Positions 4,978-10,127 of a stretch of 10,127 bases of DNA are shown piece by piece. This DNA comes from Acidobacteriota bacterium (GTDB lineage: Bacteria; Acidobacteriota; Vicinamibacteria; Vicinamibacterales; 2-12-FULL-66-21), in the NCBI GenBank assembly GCA_013817065.1, contig JACDDJ010000109.1, positions 1-10,127 on the forward strand, given 5' to 3'. How positions within the stretch are numbered: position 1 is the stretch's first letter; every line of letters begins with the position of its first letter. A program made the translations under genes and the position numbers. The notes below the pieces were generated by a model. That model was not told the DNA's origin. It was given only the letters and a program-made list of their open reading frames with translations, and did not search any database.

Positions 4978-6663
4978 ATGGCGCATATGCCCGTGTCGCG
5001 CGCGGCCGTCGCCCTTCTGACGATCTCGCTCGCCCCCGGGCTGCGGGGCGAGGCGCCGCGCGTCCCCATCCCCGTGCCGCTGGTCGTCACCGATGCCCGC
5101 GGGCAATCGATTCCAGATCTCGGCGCCGCGGATGTCGAGATCACCGAGAACGGTTCGGCACGGTCGATCGCATCGGTCCAGTTCCATGGCCCGGCGCCGC
5201 GGCGCATCGCGATCCTGCTCGACGCCTACCACGTCACTGCCGGCGCGCACACCGAGCGCGCCCGTGCATCGGTGAGCGCCTTCATCGACCGCTACATCCG
5301 GCCGGGAGACACAGTCAGCGTGGTACGGCCGCCGGCCAAGTACGATCCCGACGTGTTGGATCTCGCGAGTGCCCGCGCCGCCGTCCAGCAATTCACGGGT
5401 CGGAGAGGTGAGTACACGCCGCAAGGCCCGTTCGAAGCCGAGTTCATGGGATCGGCCCCTCTCTTCGCGGCCCGGCAGCGCGCCCAGATCGTCCGCGCCG
5501 CCCTGGAGTCAGTCGCGACGTCGATGCGCCCGCCCGACGGCGTCAAAGCGCTGATCATCGTCACGGAAGGCTTCGAGCAGGGAGAGCCGTCGCGTGCACG
5601 AACCACCACGCTGCGTGCGATCGGGAGGGCAGCGCGTGTCTCGAACGTCCCGGTCTACATCCTCGATCCGTCCGCGTCCAGGCCCGAGACATCGCCCCTG
5701 AACGACGCCTGGCGCGGCATCGCGGCCCAGACCGGGGGCATGCTCTTCGAGGCCGGCAGCCCGATGGACGGAGCGTTCACCCGGATCGCGGCGGATCTCG
5801 GCGCCCGCTATGTCATCCAGTTCGATCCGTCGAGCAAGGAGGACGGCGGATTCCACGGGATCGAAGTTCGCGTCAAACGGAAGAACGCCGTCGTCCGCGC
5901 TCCTACGGGCTACTGGGCGCCGTTTGCCGCGTCAAGGTTTGCCGTGCCCTCGCTCAACCGTGCCGAGTTCCTCCGGACCGCCCACACGAGCGGGTTGATC
6001 CAGCCGTGGCTGCGAATGGCACCAGGGACGGCTGGCCGTACTCGGGTCACGTTCGCATGGGCCCCGGGGTCGGCCGGTTCGAGCGCGGCACTCGTCACCA
6101 TGGAAGCGGTCACCTTCGACGGAAACAAGCTGCACGCCGCCGCCATCCCCGCCCTGCGTTCCTCGACGCCGGACGAGCCAGAAGAAGTCACCTTCGACGC
6201 GCCGCCCGGTCCGATTCAATTGTCGCTCGGCATTCAGGGTGGCAACGACACGTTACTGGGTACCGACATCCAGCACGTCAACGTGCCACGGTTCGATACT
6301 CGCAAGCCGGTGATTGCGGCGGTTGAATTCGTCCGCCCCGGCTCCCCGGCGGAGTTCCTTGCGATGCAGAAGGCCCGCCTCGCGATGCCGACGGACGTTC
6401 GTGAGTTCTTCAGGCACGATCGATTGATTCTTCGAGTTCGTGCATTCCTCGGCCCGGAGCCGGCTGACGTGACCGTCCGATTGCTGGATTACGCGCGGAA
6501 GGAAGTACTGCAGCTCCCGGTTCTGCCCGAGGTCGGCGGATTTTCGCAGTTCGATCTGCGGTTCGCTCCGTACGCGCGAGGTGAGTACTTCCTTGATGTT
6601 CGCGCCGTGGCAGGCGGGGTAGAGACCAATCAGCGGCTGTCGTTTCGCCTCGTCGGGCGCTGA
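4978..6663 (+). CDS. Secreted VWFA-related (acidobacterial type) protein
   Basis: 561 residues from ATG 4978; ATG 4987 is a close alternative. The N-terminus carries a signal peptide ('SRAAVALLTISLAPGL', cleavage near 'RGEA'), so the product is exported. Residues about 31-65 ('VPLVVTDARGQSIPDLGAAD', 'VEITENG') form the short strand-rich module that precedes the VWA core in this family. The core runs about 73-300, with 'RRIAILLDAY', 'FIDRYIRPGDTVSVV', 'GVKALIIVTEGFE' and 'VPVYILDPS'. It closes with 'YVIQFDPSS', 'FHGIEVRVKR' and 'PTGYWAP', a hallmark ending. The metal-binding DxSxS is replaced by 'DAYHV'. A C-terminal half of about 240 residues is probably beta-rich and not recognised. Function is unknown; relatives are presumed adhesion or surface-interaction proteins. 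It lies 26 bp after msrA and may be read both from the operon and from its own promoter. Confidence 0.88.
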   Translation: MAHMPVSRAAVALLTISLAPGLRGEAPRVPIPVPLVVTDARGQSIPDLGAADVEITENGSARSIASVQFHGPAPRRIAILLDAYHVTAGAHTERARASVSAFIDRYIRPGDTVSVVRPPAKYDPDVLDLASARAAVQQFTGRRGEYTPQGPFEAEFMGSAPLFAARQRAQIVRAALESVATSMRPPDGVKALIIVTEGFEQGEPSRARTTTLRAIGRAARVSNVPVYILDPSASRPETSPLNDAWRGIAAQTGGMLFEAGSPMDGAFTRIAADLGARYVIQFDPSSKEDGGFHGIEVRVKRKNAVVRAPTGYWAPFAASRFAVPSLNRAEFLRTAHTSGLIQPWLRMAPGTAGRTRVTFAWAPGSAGSSAALVTMEAVTFDGNKLHAAAIPALRSSTPDEPEEVTFDAPPGPIQLSLGIQGGNDTLLGTDIQHVNVPRFDTRKPVIAAVEFVRPGSPAEFLAMQKARLAMPTDVREFFRHDRLILRVRAFLGPEPADVTVRLLDYARKEVLQLPVLPEVGGFSQFDLRFAPYARGEYFLDVRAVAGGVETNQRLSFRLVGR

Positions 6664-6667
6664 CGAG
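6649..6667. terminator. Short hairpin at the convergent gene ends (weak terminator candidate)
   Basis: CTCGTC (6649-6654) and GACGAG (6662-6667) form a perfect 6-bp stem with a 7-nt loop that includes the first base of the VWFA stop codon. Neither side has a proper T-tract, so intrinsic termination would be poor. It is the only palindrome I noticed between the two convergent genes. Confidence 0.22.
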
Positions 6668-6670
6668 TCC

Positions 6671-7825
6671 CTAGACTTTCTGCAGGCGTTCCGCCGCCGC
6701 TTCGAGCGTCTCCGTCTTTTTCGCGAAGCAGAACCTAAGGACCTTCGGGGCGGCCGAGCGATACAGGAACGATGAGGTGGGGATCGACGCGACGCCAAAC
6801 TCACGCGTCAGCCGCACGGCAAAATCGGCGTCAGCCTCGTCAGTGATCGACGAATAGTCCATCAGCTGAAAGTAGCTGCCGCCGCACGGCAGCGGACGGA
6901 AGCGGGAGCCACTCATCAAGTCCAGGAACAGGTCTCGTTTCGCCTGAAAGAACGGGCCGAGCTCGCGCAGGGCCTCAGGCCTCGCCATCATCTCCGCAAG
7001 CGCGTGCTGAACCGGCGTGTTCGTCGAGAAGGTCACGAACTGGTGGACCTTTCTGAACTCTGCGCTCAACGCCGACGGCGCGACCGCGTAGCCCGCCTTC
7101 CACCCGGTGATGTGATACGTCTTGCCGAACGATCCGATGATGAAGCTGCGTTCGGCCAGCTGCTCGTCGCGGGCCATGCTCTGGTGCTGCGCGCCGTCGA
7201 AGATGATGTGCTCGTACACCTCGTCGCTGATGATCACGATGTCGGTGCCGCGGACGACCGCCTTCAGTTCCTGGATGTCGGCGGGGCCGAGGATCGCGCC
7301 GCTCGGATTGTGCGGCGAGTTGATGATGATCAGGCGGGTCCGTGGCGTCACCGCGGCGCGCACAGCATCCCAGTCGAGACGGTAATCTGGCAGCGTCAGC
7401 GAGACGACGACCGGCGTGGCGCCACTGAGCTCGATTGCCGGAACGTAGCAGTCATAGCAGGGCTCGAGGACGATGGCTTCGTCGCCCGGCCCGCAGACGG
7501 CCACCACAGCGTCGAAGATGGCCTCGGTGCCGCCGGAGGTGACCGTCACCTCGGTGTCCGCGTCGTACCGCCGGCCGTGGAACAGTTCATACTTCGCCGC
7601 GATGGCCTGCCGCAGTGCAGGTACGCCCTGCATCGGCGCGTACTGGTTGCGTCCCTCGCGCATATGCCGGGTCACGCCATCGATCAACGCCGGATCGCAA
7701 TCGAAGTCGGGGAACCCTTGCGACAGGTTGATCGCACCAGCGTCGGAGGCAAGCTTCGACATCACCGTGAAGATGGTGGTGCCGACGTTGGGCAGCTTCG
7801 ACTGGAGTCTGAAAGGTGTCGTCAT
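6671..7825 (-). CDS. ybdL: PLP-dependent methionine aminotransferase (YbdL type, fold I)
   Basis: 384 residues, essentially collinear with E. coli YbdL, a methionine aminotransferase in the same subgroup as kynurenine aminotransferases and glutamine transaminase K. It transfers the amino group of Met and some aromatic amino acids to a 2-oxo acid, with pyridoxal phosphate as cofactor. Visible blocks are 'SKLPNVGTTIFTVMS', 'INLSQGFPDF' (32-41), 'NQYAPMQGV', 'TSGGTEA' (phosphate contact), 'PHNPSG' (N173), 'SDEVYEHI' (D201, Y204), 'SFGKTYHITGWKAGY' with Schiff-base K235, and 'LRFCFAKK' with carboxylate-binding R364. The ATG at 7825 overlaps the stop of the asparaginase-like gene (ATGA) and has GAGG at 7830-7833. 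The reading frame extends further upstream to 8101 only as a shadow of the neighbouring gene. It is a cytoplasmic enzyme and the last gene of the minus-strand set. Confidence 0.93.
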   Translation of the reverse strand: MTTPFRLQSKLPNVGTTIFTVMSKLASDAGAINLSQGFPDFDCDPALIDGVTRHMREGRNQYAPMQGVPALRQAIAAKYELFHGRRYDADTEVTVTSGGTEAIFDAVVAVCGPGDEAIVLEPCYDCYVPAIELSGATPVVVSLTLPDYRLDWDAVRAAVTPRTRLIIINSPHNPSGAILGPADIQELKAVVRGTDIVIISDEVYEHIIFDGAQHQSMARDEQLAERSFIIGSFGKTYHITGWKAGYAVAPSALSAEFRKVHQFVTFSTNTPVQHALAEMMARPEALRELGPFFQAKRDLFLDLMSGSRFRPLPCGGSYFQLMDYSSITDEADADFAVRLTREFGVASIPTSSFLYRSAAPKVLRFCFAKKTETLEAAAERLQKV

Positions 7826-8310
7826 ACCGCCTCGAAGCAGCCGCTCGCCTTGTTCTTGCGGACGCAATCCCAGTTGAAGTGCTGACCGTTCATCGCCACG
7901 TACACTCCCGGCGGCAGCACCTGCACGAACGACAGCGCACTGCCAAGGTTGAAGAGGCCATCCGAGCTGCCGAACGCGTACGGGACCATTGCACCGGTCA
8001 ACACGATGGTCTTGTTGTCGAGGCAGGCCTCGGCAAGTGCGCGGGCTGTCTGAACCATGGTGTCGGTCCCGTGAGTGATCAGAACGGCTCGCTCGTCGCA
8101 CTCACGCGCCCGCGCCACAATCCTTTCCCGCCCCGCATCGTCCAGCTCGAGGCTGTCGATCATCATCACGGTCTCAGAGATCACGTCGAGGCGGCAGCGG
8201 CCACGAGTGAGCATCTCGTCGACGTGCGTATCCTTGAAGAACAACCTGCCCGAGAGCTCGTCGTACTCCTTGTCGAACGTGCCGCCGGTCACGAGGATTC
8301 GAATTCGCAT
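7822..8310 (-). CDS. Short, single-domain asparaginase-like protein
   Basis: 162 residues, about half of a standard type I/II L-asparaginase (around 330). It corresponds to the N-terminal catalytic domain: 'VTGGTFDKEY' (T11, the nucleophile position), 'LITHGTDTM' (T82, D83), 'VLTGAMVPYAFGSSDGLFNLGSAL', and 'VRKNK', where K152 aligns without gaps to catalytic Lys162 of E. coli AnsB. The C-terminal domain, which completes the active site of the neighbouring subunit in classical enzymes, is absent. The gene is intact, with clean start and stop and coupling to neighbours on both sides, so this is a natural short form rather than a fragment. Short asparaginase-domain proteins of this size are known in other bacteria. 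ATG 8310 is chosen because the protein then begins with the first strand 'MRIRILVTGG'; TTG 8319 would add three residues. No signal peptide is seen. Asparagine hydrolysis is plausible but unproven. Confidence 0.85.
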   Translation of the reverse strand: MRIRILVTGGTFDKEYDELSGRLFFKDTHVDEMLTRGRCRLDVISETVMMIDSLELDDAGRERIVARARECDERAVLITHGTDTMVQTARALAEACLDNKTIVLTGAMVPYAFGSSDGLFNLGSALSFVQVLPPGVYVAMNGQHFNWDCVRKNKASGCFEAV

Positions 8311-8335
8311 GCAGTTCAACCGCTCTGCACGATGG

Positions 8336-10127
8336 TCACGGGCGAGCCTGCCGCGTCACACGGAACAGGTCGTCGGCCGATGAGAGTATGATCCGGCGAA
8401 GGCGATCCGGATATCCCGCCGGCAGGCCTTCGAGAAAGGTCGTGACCGTCGCCGCGACCGTGGGACTGCGGTGACCGGAGAGGGTCGCGTCCATCCAGCG
8501 TTTTGGAAAGAAGATGTCCCCGGTTTTCTGAATCTCGAGGAGCATCTCCAGGCTGGGCCGGACGTGCTTTTCCGCCGACGCCGCGCGTAGCGGGTGATGG
8601 AGATAGCCGATACCCTCGAGCACCCATGCTTCACGCCGCCGCTTGACCGGGTCCTTCAACTGCGCGAAGAAGGCGTCGCGGATGGCCGGATCGGCAGAAA
8701 GCGCCGGCCGTACGAATTCCATCCGCCCCTTCCGATCGGGATTCTGGGTGCGCGCGATCTGCTCTGACAGGATCGCCTCGCCGTCGGGCACGCCTCGAAC
8801 CGCTAGCTCCTGGGCGAGTGTGATGAAGTCAGGTTCGGCAAGCACCAGCCCCGGGACGGTCTCCGTTTTCCTCCAGACCGATTCGAGCCACGACAGGGTA
8901 GAGGGACTCTGGGCCATGTCCCTGAGCGCATTGAACCAGGCGGACTTGAGGCTCGGTGTCTTCGCGGCATTGAGCCCGGCACGAAGGGTCGTTTCGACAG
9001 CCGCGGCGCTATTTGCACGCTCGGCGTCGCGGAACCATCGCCAACGGACCTGCTGAAGGTAGCTGAGCATCCGCTGGATGGTCAGCTCGTTTCGTTCCGT
9101 CGGCAGCGCCTTCATCAGCAGATCGAACATCGCGCGTGGAGCGACGCGTCGGTCGACCATCTCTTCCCACAGCATGACCAGCGCGCTGCCTCGCGCGACT
9201 TCGTCGGCCGGCAGGTTCTCGAGGAGAGACGCGCGGCTCGATGGATCGAGAACGAAGTTTCCGTAGCTCACGCCGTCACTGTTCGGAAGCACGTAATCGG
9301 GGACCGTGGCACCGGACGAGATGCGAAGAGCGCGGCCGGTCATCCGGTGCCTGGTTCCAACACCGTCCCGGCGGTATCCGATCGCGACTGAGAGCGGCTG
9401 CGTCCAGAGCAGACCGCGCGCCGTTATCGGGTCTTCCTGCGTCACCTCCAGCGATTCGACGGCCTCTCCGTTCGCTTTCAGGTCGACCCTGATGATCGGC
9501 CGGCCGGCCTCCTCCACCCACGATCGACTCCACGCCGCCAGGTCATCCGGCGTGCGCCGATCCAGGGTAGCGATCAGGTCAGTCCACGTCGCGTTCCCGA
9601 AGGCGTGCGCTTTGAGGTACTCCTGCATGCCGTCGCGGAAGGAAGCAGCGCCGAGGAGCAGCTCCAGCTGGCGCATTACGATCGGCGCCTTCTGATAGAT
9701 GATCGCGCCGTACATGCTGCCGGCTTCATCCAGGTTGTCGAGGCGCTGGCGGATGGCATTTGTGCCGGCCGTGCGGTCGACGTCGTACGCGGCAGGATAG
9801 TGCGCGTAGAGAAAACGCAGATCGTGGTTGATCTCCGGGAACGCGGGGTTCACAATCTTCGCCGCCATGAAGTTGGCGAACACCTCCTTCATCCACACGT
9901 CATTGAACCAGCGCATCGTGACCAGGTCACCGAACCACATGTGCGCGGTCTCATGCGCGATCAGGCTGGCGCGTCCGAGCTTCTGGTTCTGGGTCGCCGA
10001 CTCGTCCAGCATTAGTGCGGGAGCGTTGTAGTAGACGCTCCCCGGGTGTTCCATTCCGCCAAACTGGAAGGACGGCACGAGCAGGAAGTCGAACTTGCCG
10101 AACGGGTACGGGATGCCGGTGTAGTTC
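8336..10127 (-). CDS. M1-family zinc metallo-aminopeptidase, N-terminus beyond the window
   Basis: 596 residues are visible; the frame is open to the window's right edge, so the N-terminal beta domain and start lie outside. The GTG at 10078 lies inside the catalytic domain and is not a start. The exopeptidase motif reads 'GGMEH' (visible residues 23-27; usually GAMEN or GGMEN), keeping the Glu that holds the substrate N-terminus. Zinc ligands are H58 and H62 in 'HETAHMW' and E81 in 'WMKEVFA', with the correct 18-residue gap; E59 is the general base. Y144 in 'YQKAP' is the likely transition-state Tyr. The last 280 or so residues are helix-rich and fit the M1 C-terminal ERAP1-like or HEAT-like domain. 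It removes N-terminal residues from peptides; export cannot be judged without the N-terminus. It ends 25 bp before the asparaginase-like gene, so the three minus-strand genes probably form one operon. Confidence 0.95.
   Translation of the reverse strand, partial: NYTGIPYPFGKFDFLLVPSFQFGGMEHPGSVYYNAPALMLDESATQNQKLGRASLIAHETAHMWFGDLVTMRWFNDVWMKEVFANFMAAKIVNPAFPEINHDLRFLYAHYPAAYDVDRTAGTNAIRQRLDNLDEAGSMYGAIIYQKAPIVMRQLELLLGAASFRDGMQEYLKAHAFGNATWTDLIATLDRRTPDDLAAWSRSWVEEAGRPIIRVDLKANGEAVESLEVTQEDPITARGLLWTQPLSVAIGYRRDGVGTRHRMTGRALRISSGATVPDYVLPNSDGVSYGNFVLDPSSRASLLENLPADEVARGSALVMLWEEMVDRRVAPRAMFDLLMKALPTERNELTIQRMLSYLQQVRWRWFRDAERANSAAAVETTLRAGLNAAKTPSLKSAWFNALRDMAQSPSTLSWLESVWRKTETVPGLVLAEPDFITLAQELAVRGVPDGEAILSEQIARTQNPDRKGRMEFVRPALSADPAIRDAFFAQLKDPVKRRREAWVLEGIGYLHHPLRAASAEKHVRPSLEMLLEIQKTGDIFFPKRWMDATLSGHRSPTVAATVTTFLEGLPAGYPDRLRRIILSSADDLFRVTRQARP

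Noticed and set aside
7004..7885. 293-codon plus-strand frame opposite the aminotransferase
   Set aside because: This is an antisense shadow. The minus-strand gene has every catalytic motif of fold-I aminotransferases in order.
7826..8101. 92-residue N-terminal extension of the aminotransferase
   Set aside because: It overlaps the asparaginase-like gene out of frame, has shadow-type composition, and the E. coli YbdL N-terminus matches a start at 7825.
9978..10127. GGMEH in place of GAMEN as evidence of a dead M1 peptidase
   Set aside because: The functional Glu and the full HExxH-x18-E zinc site are intact, and GGMEH occurs in other bacterial M1 enzymes, so it is a variant rather than a loss.
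1..10127. Mobile element, phage, defence or CRISPR system
   Set aside because: I found no transposase, integrase, Cas or toxin genes, and no terminal inverted repeats or spaced repeat arrays. The excisionase-like HTH is a C-terminal part of the SPFH protein, not a free-standing phage gene.

Overview
The window looks like chromosomal DNA from a GC-rich, Gram-negative-type bacterium, most likely an acidobacterium. The best clue is the gene at 4978-6663. Its order (signal peptide, strand-rich N-terminal module, VWA-like core without a metal site, then a 'TGYWAP' ending) is the pattern of the 'VWFA-related Acidobacterial' family. The secreted multi-PDZ and HtrA-like proteins and the M1 peptidase with a GGMEH motif fit, but class-level assignment (for example Vicinamibacteria) is a guess. 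I see no rRNA, tRNA, CRISPR array, insertion sequence, integrase or phage gene, so this reads as core or housekeeping chromosome. Coding density is very high: the longest gap between genes is about 50 bp, and no gene-free stretch reaches 300 bp.

The left two thirds (1-6663) is a run of seven plus-strand genes: a 5'-truncated triple-PDZ protein; a secreted HtrA-like protein that has lost its catalytic Ser and His; msrB; an SPFH (YdjI-type) protein ending in an excisionase-like helix-turn-helix; a tandem zinc-ribbon protein with one C-terminal membrane helix; msrA; and the VWFA-related protein. Junctions are tight: ATGA overlap, 18 bp, 0 bp, 6 bp and 26 bp. The theme is protein and envelope quality control: methionine sulfoxide repair by MsrA and MsrB on either side of a membrane-associated SPFH/zinc-ribbon pair, preceded by periplasmic PDZ and pseudoprotease proteins. 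Two starts (2153 and 4978) each have a TAnnAT box exactly 7 nt upstream, suggesting internal promoters giving nearly leaderless mRNAs.

The right third (6671-10127) is a minus-strand gene set read from right to left: an M1 metallo-aminopeptidase (N-terminus beyond the window), a short single-domain asparaginase-like protein, and a YbdL-type methionine aminotransferase. Spacings are 25 bp and a 4-bp ATGA overlap, so this looks like a peptide and amino-acid breakdown operon. The two gene sets converge with only 7 bp between stop codons at 6664-6670.

The most interesting part is the msrB - SPFH-HTH - zinc-ribbon/TM - msrA block with its upstream pseudoprotease. Each family is known on its own; the arrangement suggests a coupled membrane-stress and oxidised-methionine repair module, which is an inference from gene order.
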